Assembly: GCF_000328705.1 (NCBI RefSeq) | Contig: NC_019673.1 | Span: forward strand, 744,001 to 808,000 | From: Saccharothrix espanaensis DSM 44229 | GTDB taxonomy: Bacteria; Actinomycetota; Actinomycetes; Mycobacteriales; Pseudonocardiaceae | Reading direction: 5' to 3' | Length of the DNA stretch: 64,000 nt | Part shown: positions 42,956 through 53,986 of the stretch, piece by piece | Layout of the letters: every line of letters starts with the position of its first letter | How positions within the stretch are numbered: the first letter of the stretch is position 1 | Position numbers and translations under genes: made by a program | Notes under the pieces: model-generated | Seen by the model: only the letters and a program-made list of their open reading frames with translations | Database searches by the model: none | What the model was told of the DNA's origin: nothing

Positions 42956-44113
42956 ATGACGGACACCGGCCACTACGGTTTCGCGACCAGGGCCATCCAC
43001 GCCGGACAGGACCCGGACCCCACGACGGGCTCGGTCATCGTGCCCATCCACGCCACCTCGACCTACGCCCAGGACGGCGTCGGCGGGCTGCGCGGCGGCT
43101 TCGAGTACTCGCGCACCGGCAACCCCACCCGGACCGCGCTGGAGGAGTGCCTGGCGGCCCTCGAAGGCGGCCGGCACGCCCGCGCGTTCGCCTCGGGCAT
43201 GGGCGCGACCGACGCCGCCCTGCGCGCCCTGTGCCGTCCCGGCGACCACGTGGTGATCCCGAACGACGCGTACGGCGGCACGTTCCGCCTGATCGACAAG
43301 GTGTTCGGCCTCTGGGGCGTGGAGCACACGCCGGTCGCGCTGTCCGACGTGGACGCGGTGCGCGCGGCGATCCGCCCGAACACCAAGGTCGTCTGGATCG
43401 AGACCCCGACCAACCCGCTGTTGAACATCGCCGACATCGCCCTGCTCGCCCAGGTCGCGCACTCCGCCGGCGCGCGGCTCGTGGTGGACAACACCTTCGC
43501 CTCGCCGTACCTGCAGAGCCCGCTCGCGCTCGGCGCGGACGTGGTGCTGCACTCGACCACCAAGTACGTGGGCGGCCACTCCGACGTCATCGGCGGCGCG
43601 CTGGTCACCTCGGACGACGAGCTGGACGCGGCGTTCGGCTTCCTGCAGAACGGCGCGGGCGCGGTGCCCGGCCCGTTCGACGCGTGGCTGACCCTGCGCG
43701 GCATCAAGACCCTCGAACTGCGCATGGAGAAGCACTCGGACAACGCCGAGCTGGTCGCCGAGGCGCTCCAGCGGCACCCGCGGGTGCAGTCGGTGATCTA
43801 CCCCGGCCTGCCCGAGCACCCCGGCCACGAGGTCGCGGCCAAGCAGATGCGCCGGTTCGGCGGGATGGTCTCGTTCACCGTGGCGGGCGGCGAGGAAGCG
43901 GCCCTGCGGGTCTGCTCGCGCACCCGGCTGTTCACGCTGGCCGAGTCGTTGGGCGGCGTCGAGTCGCTGATCGAGCACCCCGGGAAGATGACCCACGCCA
44001 GCACGGCCGGTTCGCTGCTGGAGGTGCCGGCCGACCTGATCCGGATCTCGGTCGGGATCGAGTCCGGGGACGACCTGGTGGCGGATCTGGTGCAGGCCCT
44101 CGACTCGGTCTGA
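42956..44113 (+). CDS. metB: cystathionine gamma-synthase
   Basis: A 385-residue Cys/Met-metabolism PLP enzyme. The PLP lysine is in HSTTKYVGGHSDVIGG; other signatures are FEYSRTGNPTRTALEE and VDNTFASPYLQ. It makes cystathionine from an activated homoserine and cysteine, or works as a cystathionine gamma-lyase; the sequence alone does not separate these well. It starts at ATG 42956. Gene order cbs, pra, metB equals Rv1077-Rv1079. Confidence 0.92.
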   Translation: MTDTGHYGFATRAIHAGQDPDPTTGSVIVPIHATSTYAQDGVGGLRGGFEYSRTGNPTRTALEECLAALEGGRHARAFASGMGATDAALRALCRPGDHVVIPNDAYGGTFRLIDKVFGLWGVEHTPVALSDVDAVRAAIRPNTKVVWIETPTNPLLNIADIALLAQVAHSAGARLVVDNTFASPYLQSPLALGADVVLHSTTKYVGGHSDVIGGALVTSDDELDAAFGFLQNGAGAVPGPFDAWLTLRGIKTLELRMEKHSDNAELVAEALQRHPRVQSVIYPGLPEHPGHEVAAKQMRRFGGMVSFTVAGGEEAALRVCSRTRLFTLAESLGGVESLIEHPGKMTHASTAGSLLEVPADLIRISVGIESGDDLVADLVQALDSV

Positions 44114-44248
44114 CGGCGGAGGCTGCGGCTGCGGCTGTTCGGTCGCTCGCTCTGCCGGGCTGTGGGGTCCGGCAGGGCGAGCGGGCCCTGGGCCCTGGCG
44201 GGTGTGCGGGGGCCGGGCGGGTCAGCGGGTGTGCGGGGGCCGGGTGGG

Positions 44249-44518
44249 TCAGCGGCCGAAGCGGGCGGCGGAGCGTTCCTTGGCCTTGGCGGCCTCCACC
44301 TCGCGGTCGCGCGGCGGGGCCTTGGTGACCAGGGCTTCCAGCAGGGTTCGGGTGGCCTCGGCGACCGCTTCCACGGCGGCGTCGAACGCCTCCTGGTTGG
44401 CCGCGGACGGGTTGGTCGACCCGCTCACCTTGCGCACGTACTGGACCGCCGCCGCGTGGACCTCGTCCTCGGTGGCGGGCGGTTCGAAGTTGTGGAGCAC
44501 CCGGATGTTTCGGCACAT
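44249..44518 (-). CDS. DUF2277 protein
   Basis: An 89-residue protein matching the DUF2277 family: it begins MCRNIRVLHNFEPPATEDE and has the middle motif QYVRKVSGSTNPSAANQEAF. The family is small, conserved in actinobacteria and proteobacteria, and of unknown function; the second-position Cys and Asn are typical. It runs convergent to metB. Confidence 0.88.
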   Translation of the reverse strand: MCRNIRVLHNFEPPATEDEVHAAAVQYVRKVSGSTNPSAANQEAFDAAVEAVAEATRTLLEALVTKAPPRDREVEAAKAKERSAARFGR

Positions 44519-44558
44519 GGGTCCACTATCGCCGATGTCGGGCGGGCGTGCGGCCTGG

Positions 44559-44795
44559 TCAGGGCTGCACGGCGTAGCGGACGTTGTCCAGCTTCGGCAC
44601 GGCGGGCAGGTCCTTGCCGTCGACGCAGCCGCCGACCAGCTCGAACGAGCCGTCGGTGTGCTGGACGAACCGGCCCGTGTCGGCGCAGTCGTCCGCGTGC
44701 GCCACGGTGAAGAAGGCCGCGCCGGTCAGCGCCACGGCCGTGGCCACCGCTGCGACGAGCGGGAACACCGTGGTGACCCGTCGTGCGAGCGCCAT
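44559..44795 (-). CDS. small secreted or membrane-anchored protein
   Basis: A 78-residue protein with a signal peptide or anchor (VFPLVAAVATAVALTGAAFF) ending near AHA (residues 33-35). The mature part of about 43 residues has two cysteines (DDCADTG and GGCVDG), probably one disulfide. It starts at ATG 44795 with GGGGAGG 4 bases upstream. It is not recognised. It lies downstream of hpd on the same strand but beyond hpd's terminator. Confidence 0.75.
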   Translation of the reverse strand: MALARRVTTVFPLVAAVATAVALTGAAFFTVAHADDCADTGRFVQHTDGSFELVGGCVDGKDLPAVPKLDNVRYAVQP

Positions 44796-44896
44796 GCCAC
44801 CTCCCCGGGTGAGTGCTGCGTGAAATGTCCCCCGGACCGAGCGTACCGGTAGCACCGGGTCCGGTGAGCGACATCGTCCGGGTTCGGAAAAAGGAG

Positions 44897-44928
44897 GAGG
44901 GCCGGCCCGGGGTACCGGACCGGCCCTC
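44897..44928 (-). terminator. terminator of hpd
   Basis: GAGGGCCGG (44897-44905) pairs with CCGGCCCTC (44920-44928), starting 13 bases beyond the hpd stop. On the minus strand the stem is followed by CCTCCTTTTTCC, a fair U-tract. Confidence 0.8.
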
Positions 44929-44940
44929 GTCGGCACCGCG

Positions 44941-46125
<1,185 letters not shown>

Positions 46126-46171
46126 TCACAGCATGTGTCGAGTGGGCAGGATGAGCAACAGTCTGGTTTTC

Positions 46172-46192
46172 CACTGGTCAAGTTGTACAGTG
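46172..46192. promoter_or_regulatory. candidate operator between hpd and its divergent regulator
   Basis: A small dyad, CACTG (46172-46176) and CAGTG (46188-46192) with 11 bases between, lies in the 74-base hpd/Lrp intergenic region, just before the regulator start at 46197. This stretch is AT-richer than its surroundings. Lrp/AsnC proteins bind such imperfect dyads. Confidence 0.4.
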
Positions 46193-46196
46193 TTTC

Positions 46197-46691
46197 ATGG
46201 TCTTTGACGGACAAGCTGAACACTCTGACCAGGCCGTGGACGGGTTGGACGCCCGACTGCTCCTGCTGCTCACCGACGAACCCCGGCTCGGCGTGCTGGA
46301 GTGCTCGCGCCGGCTGGGCGTGGCGCGCGGGACGGTGCAGGCGCGGCTGGACCGGCTGGTGGCCCGGGGCGTGCTCACCGGGTTCCCGCCCGCGCTGGAC
46401 CTGGCCGCGATGGGCTACGGGCTGACCGCGTTCGCCGTGCTGGAGATCGCGCAGGGGCGGCGGCAGGAGGTGTCCGACGGGCTCGCGGCGATCAACGAGG
46501 TGTGCGAGGTGCACGCGACCACCGGGCAGGGCGACCTGTTCGTCCGGGTGGTGGCGCGGTCCAACGCCGACCTCCAGCAGGTGATCGACTCGATCGTCGA
46601 CGTGCCGGGCGTGCAGCGGCTCTCGACGTCCATCGCGCTGTCGACGCCGGTGCCGCCGCGGGTGCGCCCGCTGCTGGAGCGCATCCGGTGA
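46197..46691 (+). CDS. Lrp/AsnC family regulator
   Basis: A 164-residue transcription regulator: N-terminal helix-turn-helix (LDARLLLLLTDEPRLGVLECSRRLGVARGTVQARLDRL region, about 17-55), then the RAM ligand-binding domain with GVLTGFPPALDLAAMGYG and VHATTGQGDLFVRVVA. It is divergent from hpd, so it probably responds to tyrosine or an aromatic intermediate and controls hpd and itself. ATG 46197 has no ribosome-binding site, which suggests a leaderless transcript. Confidence 0.9.
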   Translation: MVFDGQAEHSDQAVDGLDARLLLLLTDEPRLGVLECSRRLGVARGTVQARLDRLVARGVLTGFPPALDLAAMGYGLTAFAVLEIAQGRRQEVSDGLAAINEVCEVHATTGQGDLFVRVVARSNADLQQVIDSIVDVPGVQRLSTSIALSTPVPPRVRPLLERIR

Positions 46692-46722
46692 GGGCCGGGA
46701 CGTGAAGGTCGACACAGCGGAA

Positions 46723-46751
46723 GGGCGGCCACCTCGCGTCGGTGGCCGCCC
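46723..46751. terminator. bidirectional terminator between the Lrp gene and greA
   Basis: GGGCGGCCACC (46723-46733) pairs with GGTGGCCGCCC (46741-46751) around a 7-base loop, between two convergent genes. Confidence 0.8.
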
Positions 46752-46768
46752 CTCGCTGGGTCGGTGGG

Positions 46769-47257
46769 CTAGCCCGCGTAGGGCACGGCCTTGATGAGCG
46801 TCACCTTCTGGACGCTGCCGTTGGGCAGTTCGTACTCGCGGGTCTCGCCGTCCTTGGCGCCGTTGAGGGCCTTGCCCAGCGGGGAGGAGGGGGAGTAGAC
46901 CTCCAGCGCGCCGTGCGCGCCCTCTTCCCGGGTCGCGAGCAGGAACTCCTCGGTCTCGTCGTCGCCTTCGTAACGGACGGTGAGCACCATGCCGGGGGCG
47001 GCCACACCGGCGACGGTGGGCGCCTCGCCGACCTTGGCGACCCGCAGCAGCTCCTGGAGCTGGCGGATCCGGGCTTCCTGCTTGCCCTGCTCCTCGCGGG
47101 CCGCGTGGTAGCCCCCGTTCTCGCGGAGGTCGCCCTCTTCGCGGCGCGCGTTGATCTCCGCAGCAATGACCGGGCGATTCTCGATCATCTCGTCCAGCTC
47201 TCCCTTGAGCCGGTCGTAGGCCTCCTGGGTCAGCCAGGTCACCTCAGTGTCGCTCAC
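46769..47257 (-). CDS. greA: transcription elongation factor GreA
   Basis: A 162-residue GreA: N-terminal coiled coil (about 1-75) with the acidic tip [22 protein letters not shown] that reaches the RNA polymerase active site and stimulates cleavage of backtracked RNA. A globular FKBP-like domain follows ([19 protein letters not shown]). Of the two nearby GTGs, 47257 has GGAG 9 bases upstream and is preferred to 47263. Its order before DUF4307 and mca equals Rv1080c-Rv1082. Confidence 0.95.
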   Translation of the reverse strand: MSDTEVTWLTQEAYDRLKGELDEMIENRPVIAAEINARREEGDLRENGGYHAAREEQGKQEARIRQLQELLRVAKVGEAPTVAGVAAPGMVLTVRYEGDDETEEFLLATREEGAHGALEVYSPSSPLGKALNGAKDGETREYELPNGSVQKVTLIKAVPYAG

Positions 47258-47331
47258 GGTCACCAACTCCTCGTCTTGCTCCAGGCCCACGCGGTGGGCT
47301 GGTAGTTCCCGGACGCACGCACCCGGAACGG

Positions 47332-47358
47332 AAAAACACGGCCCACGCCGGGGCCGTG
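47332..47358 (-). terminator. rho-independent terminator of the DUF4307 gene
   Basis: On the minus strand CACGGCCC (47358-47351) pairs with GGGCCGTG (47344-47337) and is followed at once by TTTTT (47336-47332). This is a textbook intrinsic terminator, and it separates the DUF4307 gene from greA. Confidence 0.85.
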
Positions 47359-47449
47359 CTGAAAGGCCAGAGTAACACGTCCACAACGTTCAGCTACGGC
47401 GTTTTGTTCCCGAACGGGACGGCAAACCCGCAGATCACCCGCTTGGCCG

Positions 47450-47860
47450 CTACCTCGTGGACAGGTAAGCCGGGACCTGGTAGGAGCAACCGAACACCTC
47501 TCCGGTGGTCGGTTCTTTCGACGTCCGGACAACCGTCGTCGCATAAGCGGTGGAAGGGCCGGGGGGAACGAGCACCTCGCGCCGGCCGGCCTCGTCGCCG
47601 TCGTCGGACCGGGCCCGCACGACGCACACGACGGGCTGCTCCGGCGTCTCGCGGACCACCTCGAAGGTGACCTCCACGGACCGCCCGTCCAGGATCTCGA
47701 ACGCGGTCTGCTTGGCCTCGACCGGCTTGGTGCCCAGGTTCTTGAACCCGACCCACGCGACGACCGCCCCGACCAGCACGGCGACCACGGGCAGTGACCA
47801 CCTGGCCCACTTCGGCAGGGTGCGACGCGGGGAGCCGTACCGACCCTCGGGCAGTGCCAC
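47450..47860 (-). CDS. DUF4307 membrane protein
   Basis: A 136-residue protein with one membrane helix (about residues 20-40, WSLPVVAVLVGAVVAWVGF) and a small extracytoplasmic beta domain with two cysteines (VVCVVRA and FGCSYQVP). DUF4307 is an actinobacterial family that lies beside mca and greA (Rv1081c). It starts at GTG 47860, divergent from mca. The function is unknown. Confidence 0.88.
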   Translation of the reverse strand: MALPEGRYGSPRRTLPKWARWSLPVVAVLVGAVVAWVGFKNLGTKPVEAKQTAFEILDGRSVEVTFEVVRETPEQPVVCVVRARSDDGDEAGRREVLVPPGPSTAYATTVVRTSKEPTTGEVFGCSYQVPAYLSTR

Positions 47861-47970
47861 TTGCCGACGCCTTCCTGCCCGTGGGGAACAATGTCCATCG
47901 AAAACCACGTTGAGTGTCGCAGGGGCCGTGGGGGCTCTGTCCGGCAGGGCCAAGGAGGAGCACCACCGTC

Positions 47971-48852
47971 ATGGTTGAGACGCTGCGCCTGATGGCGGTT
48001 CACGCGCACCCCGACGACGAGTCGAGCAAGGGTGCCGCGACGATGGCGCGCTACGTGGCCGAGGGCCACGAGGTGATGGTCGTGACCTGCACCGGGGGTG
48101 AGGCGGGCAGCGTGCTCAACCCCGCCATGGACCGCCCCGAGGTGCTCGCCGACATGGCCGGGATCCGGCGCGGGGAGATGGCGCGGGCCGCCGAGATCCT
48201 CGGGGTCTCGCACCGGTGGCTGGGCTTCGTCGACTCGGGCCTGCCCGAGGGCGACCCGCTGCCGCCGCTGCCCGAGGGCTGCTTCGCGCTCGTGCCGCTG
48301 GAGGAGTCCGTGCCGCCGCTGGTCGAGGTGATCCGCGAGTTCCGCCCGCACGTGATCGTCACCTACGACGAGAACGGCGGCTACCCGCACCCGGACCACA
48401 TCCGGTGCCACGAGGTGTCCGTGGCGGCGTTCGACGCGGCCGGCGACCCCGAGCGGTACCCGGAGGCCGGCGAGCCGTGGCAGCCGCTGAAGCTGTACTA
48501 CTCGCACGGGTTCTCCCGCGCCAAGCTGCTGGCCTTCCACGAGGCGCTGACCGCCGCCGGCCAGGAGTCGCCGTACGCGGAGTGGCTCGCGGGCTGGGGC
48601 TCCGACAAGCCGGACGTGATCGAGCGCGTCACCACGAGGGTGGAGTGCGCCGACTACTTCCCGCAGCGTGACGAGGCCCTCAAGGCCCACGCCACGCAGA
48701 TCGACCCGACCAGCCGCTGGTTCGCCGTGCCGCTGGAGGTCCAGCGCTCGGTGTGGCCGACGGAGGAGTACGAACTGGCGCGCTCGCTGGTCGACAGCAC
48801 GTTGCCCGAGGACGACCTGTTCGCGGGCGTGAGGGAGAAGGTGACGGCGTGA
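47971..48852 (+). CDS. mca: mycothiol S-conjugate amidase Mca
   Basis: A 293-residue zinc amidase that cuts mycothiol-toxin conjugates to free mercapturic acids for export. Zinc motif [11 protein letters not shown] (residues 11-21) is the Mca form; MshB has a different run after the ES. Also [16 protein letters not shown] with the third ligand. ATG 47971 follows AAGGAGGAG. It is overlapped by the next small membrane gene, as in Rv1082-Rv1083. Its presence implies that the organism makes mycothiol. Confidence 0.95.
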   Translation: MVETLRLMAVHAHPDDESSKGAATMARYVAEGHEVMVVTCTGGEAGSVLNPAMDRPEVLADMAGIRRGEMARAAEILGVSHRWLGFVDSGLPEGDPLPPLPEGCFALVPLEESVPPLVEVIREFRPHVIVTYDENGGYPHPDHIRCHEVSVAAFDAAGDPERYPEAGEPWQPLKLYYSHGFSRAKLLAFHEALTAAGQESPYAEWLAGWGSDKPDVIERVTTRVECADYFPQRDEALKAHATQIDPTSRWFAVPLEVQRSVWPTEEYELARSLVDSTLPEDDLFAGVREKVTA

Positions 48853-49145
48853 ACCCGGTCCCCTGGGACCAGACGACGGCGATGGTGCTGGTGCAGCCCT
48901 CGACCACCAAGGACAAGGACCCCGGCGGGCAGCAGGAGGACTTCGGCAAGTCCTCCCCGCTCGGGCTGATGATCCTGGTGCTGTTCTTCATCGCGGTGTT
49001 CTTCCTGGTCAAGTCCATGAACAAGCACTTGAAGAAGCTGCCGGCCTCGTTCGACCCGCCGGCCGAGCCCGCCGCGGTGACGGCCGAGAAGGGCCCCGGC
49101 GAACCGGGGGACGAGCCCGCCGACAAGCCGGCCGACCGGGGCTAG
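48849..49145 (+). CDS. small single-pass membrane protein
   Basis: A 98-residue protein with one membrane helix (about 39-57, [20 protein letters not shown]) and an acidic, Pro/Glu/Ala-rich tail. GTG 48849 overlaps the mca stop by 4 bases. It occupies the position of Rv1083 and may share mca's role, for instance in export or membrane docking, but this is inferred from order only. Confidence 0.82.
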   Translation: MNPVPWDQTTAMVLVQPSTTKDKDPGGQQEDFGKSSPLGLMILVLFFIAVFFLVKSMNKHLKKLPASFDPPAEPAAVTAEKGPGEPGDEPADKPADRG

Positions 49146-49918
49146 CGCTCGTACCAGGTGCGGCGGGCGGGCACCGAGACCAGCTCGCGCTCCGGGTAGC
49201 GCAGCGCGGTGAGCCGGCCGCCGAACGCGCAGCCGGTGTCCAGGCAGAGGGTCCCGTTCACCCAGCGGGGCTCCTCCACCGGCGTGTGTCCATAGAGGAC
49301 GGTCGCCGCGCCGTGGTACTCCTCCGCCCACGGGTGGCGGACCGGGAAGCCGCGCTCGTCCACCTCGCCGGTGCTCACGCCCCACAGCGCCAGGCTGCGC
49401 GTCCGGGCCGATTCCACGCCGTGGAAGCGCTCGGGCAGGCCCGCGTGCGCGATGACCAGCCGGCCGCCGTCCAGGACGTAGTGCGGCACCAGGGCGTCGC
49501 AGAACTCCAGCACCTCCCGGCGGAACCCCGGGGTCTCGTCGGCCAGCTGCGCCAACGACCGCTCCAGGCCGTGGTTGGCCTTCACGTCCCGGCCCTTGAG
49601 CGCGCGGACCAGCTTGTCCTCGTGGTTGCCGCGCACCGAGTACGCGGTGCCGGCCCGCACCATGCCCATCACCAGTCGCAACACGCCCGGGGTGTCCGGA
49701 CCCCGGTCGACCAGGTCGCCGAGGAACAGCGCGGTGCGGCCCTCCGGGTGGTGCGCGCCGTCCGGCCGCACCTCGTAGCCCAGTTCGCGCAGCAGGTCCG
49801 CCAGTTCGGTGTGGCAGCCGTGCACGTCGCCGATCGCGTCGAACGGCCCGGTCAGCCGGCGCAGGTCGTGCGGTTCCCGCGTCGGGGGGTCGTGGGGCAG
49901 GGTGTCGACGATCTCCAT
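49142..49918 (-). CDS. metallophosphatase (PrpE/PP2A-like calcineurin fold)
   Basis: A 258-residue phosphatase. The metal motifs are complete: [48 protein letters not shown] and YGHTPVEEP. These match the bacterial group including PrpE diadenosine tetraphosphatase and Ser/Thr phosphatases. There is no signal peptide, so it is cytosolic. It is convergent with the mca-linked gene, overlapping it by 4 bases, and divergent from yyaL. Confidence 0.9.
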   Translation of the reverse strand: MEIVDTLPHDPPTREPHDLRRLTGPFDAIGDVHGCHTELADLLRELGYEVRPDGAHHPEGRTALFLGDLVDRGPDTPGVLRLVMGMVRAGTAYSVRGNHEDKLVRALKGRDVKANHGLERSLAQLADETPGFRREVLEFCDALVPHYVLDGGRLVIAHAGLPERFHGVESARTRSLALWGVSTGEVDERGFPVRHPWAEEYHGAATVLYGHTPVEEPRWVNGTLCLDTGCAFGGRLTALRYPERELVSVPARRTWYER

Positions 49919-49971
49919 GCCTCCAGTCTGCTCGACCGGTCCGGGTTCCGGACGGGAATTACTGTGGTGCC

Positions 49972-51939
49972 ATGACGAACCGGCTCGCGTCCGCGACCAG
50001 CCCGTACCTGCTCCAGCACGCCGACAACCCGGTGCACTGGCACCCGTGGGGGCCGGAGGCGTTCGCCGAGGCGCGGGAGCGGGGTGTGCCGGTGCTGCTG
50101 TCGGTCGGGTACGCGGCCTGCCACTGGTGCCACGTCATGGCGCACGAGTCGTTCGAGGACGCGGTGACCGCCGAGTACATGAACGAGCACTTCGTGAACG
50201 TCAAGGTGGACCGCGAGGAGCGGCCGGACGTCGACGCCGTGTACATGGCGGTCACCCAGGCGTTGAGCGGGCACGGCGGGTGGCCGATGACGTGCTTCCT
50301 CACCACGGCCGGCGAGCCGTTCTACGCGGGCACCTACTACCCGCCCACGCCCCGGCCCGGGATGCCGTCGTTCCGGCAGGTGCTGGAGGCGATCACGCAC
50401 GCGTGGCGCGAGCAGGGCGACGAGGTGCGCGAGTCGGCCGCGAGCATCGTGTCCCAGTTGGCGTTCAAGCCGCTGCCGCAGTCCACTGTGGACGCGGACG
50501 TGCTGGACGGCGCGGTGGTCTCGCTGCTGGGCCACTTCGACCGCGCCAACGGCGGGTTCGGCGGCGCGCCGAAGTTCCCGCCGTCGATGGTGCTGGAGTT
50601 CCTGCTGCGCGACCACGAGCGCACCGGGTCGGTGGAGGCGCTGTCCATGGTGCGCGCCACCTGCGACGCGATGGCGAACGGCGGGCTCTACGACCAGCTC
50701 GCCGGCGGGTTCGCGCGGTACAGCGTCGACGCCGGGTGGGTGGTGCCGCACTTCGAGAAGATGTTGTACGACAACGCCTTGCTGCTGCGGGTGTACACCC
50801 ACCTGAGCCGGCGCGACCCGGCCGAGCGGTACCGGGCGGTGGTGCGCGAGACCGCCGAGTTCCTGCTGCGCACGTTGGGCACGCCGCAGGGTGGGTTCGC
50901 CGCCTCGCTGGACGCCGACACCGACGGCGTCGAGGGCTCCACCTACGTGTGGACGCCGGCGCAGCTGGCCGACGTGCTGGGTCCGGTCGAGGGCGCGCGG
51001 GCCGCCGTGCTGTACGGCGTGACGGAGGAGGGGACGTTCGAGGACGGCGCGTCGACGTTGCGGCTGCTCGGCGACCCCGACCCGGAGATCGCCGGGAAGC
51101 TGCTCGCGGTCCGGGAGCAGCGCCCGCAGCCCGGCCGTGACGACAAGGTCGTGACCGCGTGGAACGGGCTCGCGATCGCCGCCCTGGCCGAGGCCGGCTC
51201 GGTGTTCGGCGAGCCGCGCTGGGTGGTGGCCGCCGAGCGCGCCGCCGACCTGCTGCTCGACGTGCACCTGGTCGGCGGCCGGCTGCTGCGGACCTCGCGC
51301 GACGGCGTGGCCGGCACCGCGGCCGGCGTGCTGGAGGACTACGGCTGCTTCGCCGACGGCCTGCTCGCCCTGCACCAGGCCACCGGGTCGCAGCGGTGGC
51401 TGACCGTCGCGTGCGAGTTGCTGGACACCGCGCTGGCCCGCTTCGCCGGTGCCGAGCCCGGCGTGTACTACGACACCGCGGACGACGCGGAAGCGCTGGT
51501 GCAGCGGCCGTCCGACCCGTCGGACAACGCGAGCCCCGCCGGCGCGTCGGCGCTGGCGTCCGCGCTGCTCACCGCGTCCGTGCTGGGCGCGCCCCGGCAG
51601 GCGGAGTACCGGGCCGCCGCCGAGGCCGCCGTGACCCGCGCCGGTCTGCTGGCCGCCCGCGAACCCCGGTTCGCCGGGAACTGGCTGGCCGTCGCCGAGG
51701 CGCTGGCGCTGGGCCCCGTCCAGGTGGCCGTGGTCGGCGAGTCCCCGGAGCTGACCTCGACGGCGTGGCGCGACGTGCACGGCGGCGGCGTCGTCGTGGC
51801 CGGCGAGCCCGGCTCGGCCCCGCTGCTGGCCGACCGGCCCCTGGTCGACGGCGCGGCGGCGGCGTACGTGTGCCGCGGCTACGTGTGCGACCGCCCGGTC
51901 ACCACCGCCGACGAACTGGCCACCGCCCTGCACCGGTAG
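49972..51939 (+). CDS. thioredoxin-domain protein of the YyaL/SPATA20 (DUF255) family
   Basis: A 655-residue two-domain protein. Residues 1-160 are a thioredoxin-like domain with [17 protein letters not shown] and the redox-like [14 protein letters not shown]. The rest is an (alpha/alpha)6 barrel resembling N-acylglucosamine 2-epimerase or cellulase folds ([31 protein letters not shown]). Rv1084 is the positional homologue. Biochemical activity is not established for the family. It starts at ATG 49972. Confidence 0.92.
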   Translation: MTNRLASATSPYLLQHADNPVHWHPWGPEAFAEARERGVPVLLSVGYAACHWCHVMAHESFEDAVTAEYMNEHFVNVKVDREERPDVDAVYMAVTQALSGHGGWPMTCFLTTAGEPFYAGTYYPPTPRPGMPSFRQVLEAITHAWREQGDEVRESAASIVSQLAFKPLPQSTVDADVLDGAVVSLLGHFDRANGGFGGAPKFPPSMVLEFLLRDHERTGSVEALSMVRATCDAMANGGLYDQLAGGFARYSVDAGWVVPHFEKMLYDNALLLRVYTHLSRRDPAERYRAVVRETAEFLLRTLGTPQGGFAASLDADTDGVEGSTYVWTPAQLADVLGPVEGARAAVLYGVTEEGTFEDGASTLRLLGDPDPEIAGKLLAVREQRPQPGRDDKVVTAWNGLAIAALAEAGSVFGEPRWVVAAERAADLLLDVHLVGGRLLRTSRDGVAGTAAGVLEDYGCFADGLLALHQATGSQRWLTVACELLDTALARFAGAEPGVYYDTADDAEALVQRPSDPSDNASPAGASALASALLTASVLGAPRQAEYRAAAEAAVTRAGLLAAREPRFAGNWLAVAEALALGPVQVAVVGESPELTSTAWRDVHGGGVVVAGEPGSAPLLADRPLVDGAAAAYVCRGYVCDRPVTTADELATALHR

Positions 51940-52165
51940 CGGCTCCTTGACCTGTTCGGGCAGAGGTGGCGGTGATCGGGCATGGTCGGTGGGGCGGTGT
52001 TCAGGGCAGGGGACGGGGTCGTCGGGATACGCCGCCGTGCGGAAGCACCTCACGGCTGTTCGCCTGCGAGGCAGGGGTTCTTCACCGGTAGCGAACGATG
52101 GCCCAGGCGGGTTGTTGCAGGCGTAGCGTCAGAATCACTGTAATCGTGTAATCGAGGTGGTTGTG
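51940..52165. other. non-coding gap before the RHH-like gene
   Basis: 226 bases without a recognisable gene. Near its end the tandem TAATCG-TG-TAATCG (52141-52154) and an AT-rich patch (around 52130-52165) probably form the promoter of the following gene. Confidence 0.4.
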
Positions 52166-52723
52166 ATGCGACGAGGATGGGGAGGGCGCGGTGGTGGGCA
52201 GCCGGCCGACCAGCCGCCCGCCGACGACGCGGCGGCCTGGTTCGCCGGCCGGTTGCCGGACGGCTGGTTCACCGGGCACCCGGCGGTGACGGTCGACCGC
52301 GAGGAAGTCCTGGTGGTCGGCGAACTCCAGCCGCTGGAAGGCGGGTTCGCCGACGACGCGGCCCGCGCCGCCGCCGAGTCCGGACGGATCAGCCGGTTCC
52401 GCGAGGAGACCCGCGAAGCTCGGATCGAGATCGCCCGCCAGGCCGAGCACCGCTACCGGCGCAAGGTCGCGTGGGGCGCCCGGCTGGGCGGCACCGAGGA
52501 ACTGTTCACCACGCTGTCCGTGCCGGTGATGACCCGGCTGCGGCAGCCCGAGCGCAAGGTGCTGGACACGCTGGTCGCCGCCGGCGTCGCCCGGTCCCGG
52601 TCGGAGGCGCTGGCGTGGGCCGTGCGGTTGGTCGGGGAGCACGCCGACACCTGGCTGACCGACCTGCGCGAGGCCATGACCAGGGTGGACGACCTCCGCA
52701 ACCAGGGTCCCGGCCTGGCCTGA
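52166..52723 (+). CDS. conserved hypothetical with a helix-rich C-terminus
   Basis: A 185-residue cytosolic protein with a Gly/Pro-rich start (RGWGGRGGGQPADQP), a middle domain with DREEVLVVGELQPLEGG, and a basic helical part ending in LDTLVAAGVARSRSEALAWAVRLVGEH. This last segment looks like a ribbon-helix-helix or related DNA-binding fold used by small regulators. ATG 52166 has GAGG 8 bases upstream; GTG 52157 and 52163 are alternatives. It is not recognised with certainty. Confidence 0.7.
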   Translation: MRRGWGGRGGGQPADQPPADDAAAWFAGRLPDGWFTGHPAVTVDREEVLVVGELQPLEGGFADDAARAAAESGRISRFREETREARIEIARQAEHRYRRKVAWGARLGGTEELFTTLSVPVMTRLRQPERKVLDTLVAAGVARSRSEALAWAVRLVGEHADTWLTDLREAMTRVDDLRNQGPGLA

Positions 52724-52801
52724 CAACCCGCCGGACACCGGCGGACATCGCGCCCGGCCCGATCCCCCGGTTCCGCTGGTAACTTCGGGAACCGGGGGAT
52801 C

Positions 52802-53806
52802 ATGACCATCTCGTACGACATCACGTGGGACCTCGACCCGGCCGCCGAGACCTTCCGCGGCCGAACCGGGGTGCGCTTCCGCGGCCGGGTCGCCCACGCC
52901 GAGCTGGCCGCGGCACACGTGCGCCACGCGCGGCTCAACGGGCGTGAGGTGCCGTGGGACGGCAGCCGGATCCCGCTCGACGCGGACGGCGTGCTGGAGG
53001 TGGACGCGGACTTCGCGTACGCCGACGACCGGGGCTTCCGCCAGGTGCGGGTCGACGGGGCGACCTACCTGTACACGGTGCAGTACCCGGACCGCGCGCA
53101 GTGGAGCTTCTGCGCGCTGGACCAGCGGGCCCGCAGCGAGTTCGCGCTGACCGTCAACGCCCCCGGCCTGGTGCTGACCAGCAGCACCGAGACCCCGATC
53201 GCCCCCTACGCCCTGACCGCCGCCGTCGGCCCGTGGGTGGAGATCGCCGAGCAGCTGTACGTGACCGGCTCGCGGGCGGGGGAGCGGGTGCGCGGCGCGG
53301 CGGTGTCCCGCCGGATCCGCGAGTCGATCGAGTTCTTCGAGACCCTGCTCGACGTGCCGTTCCCGTACCGCAAGTGCGACGCGGTGTTCGTCCCCGACAT
53401 CCCGCACCTGGCGTTCTCGTCACCGGGGCTGATCATGTTCGACGACGCGGTGTTCGACGCGCTGGCCACCCGCGAGCCGCTCTACGCGACGACGGTCCTG
53501 AGCCACGAGGTGGCGCACGCCTGGTCGGGCAACCTCGTGGACGCCGAGCCGTGGCTGGTGGAAGCCCTGGCCACCTACCTGAGCCGGCTGGCCGCCGAAC
53601 ACCTGCTCCCCGGCACGGACCCGTGGCAGATCCCCGACAACGCCCCGTGGCCGGACCGCCCGTACGCCCCGCACCTGGCCCGCGTGCGGGCGATGGAAGA
53701 CGCGTTGGGCCGCCCGGCGCTGCTCAGGGCGTTGACGACCTACTTCAAGCGGTACGCGCACACCAACGCGGGGTGGGCCGAGTTCAAGGCGTGCTTGCGC
53801 GAGTGA
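52802..53806 (+). CDS. short M1-like zinc metallopeptidase
   Basis: A 334-residue protein with the M1 zinc motif HEVAHAWSGNLV and the third ligand Glu 18 residues after the second His (WLVEALATYL). The N-terminal beta saddle is present in reduced form (FRGRTGVRFRGRV). The GAMEN exopeptidase motif is replaced by AFSSPGLIM, and the large C-terminal helical domain of normal M1 enzymes (about 850 residues) is absent. It is probably a hydrolase, but not a classical aminopeptidase. It starts at ATG 52802. Confidence 0.85.
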   Translation: MTISYDITWDLDPAAETFRGRTGVRFRGRVAHAELAAAHVRHARLNGREVPWDGSRIPLDADGVLEVDADFAYADDRGFRQVRVDGATYLYTVQYPDRAQWSFCALDQRARSEFALTVNAPGLVLTSSTETPIAPYALTAAVGPWVEIAEQLYVTGSRAGERVRGAAVSRRIRESIEFFETLLDVPFPYRKCDAVFVPDIPHLAFSSPGLIMFDDAVFDALATREPLYATTVLSHEVAHAWSGNLVDAEPWLVEALATYLSRLAAEHLLPGTDPWQIPDNAPWPDRPYAPHLARVRAMEDALGRPALLRALTTYFKRYAHTNAGWAEFKACLRE

Positions 53807-53986
53807 GGCCGGCTCGGCCCTGGCCGCGCCGAGACCGGGCCTCGACGGCGCGTTCGCTCCGACCGGGTTCGACCACCGGGCTGCGGGAAGGCCGCTGACC
53901 GACCCTTCACGCCGGAAGAGCGGCCTGACGGCCCGGAGACGGCCTGATCAGGGGAATTGGGGGTCTTGAGAAGGGAAAAGCGCAGG

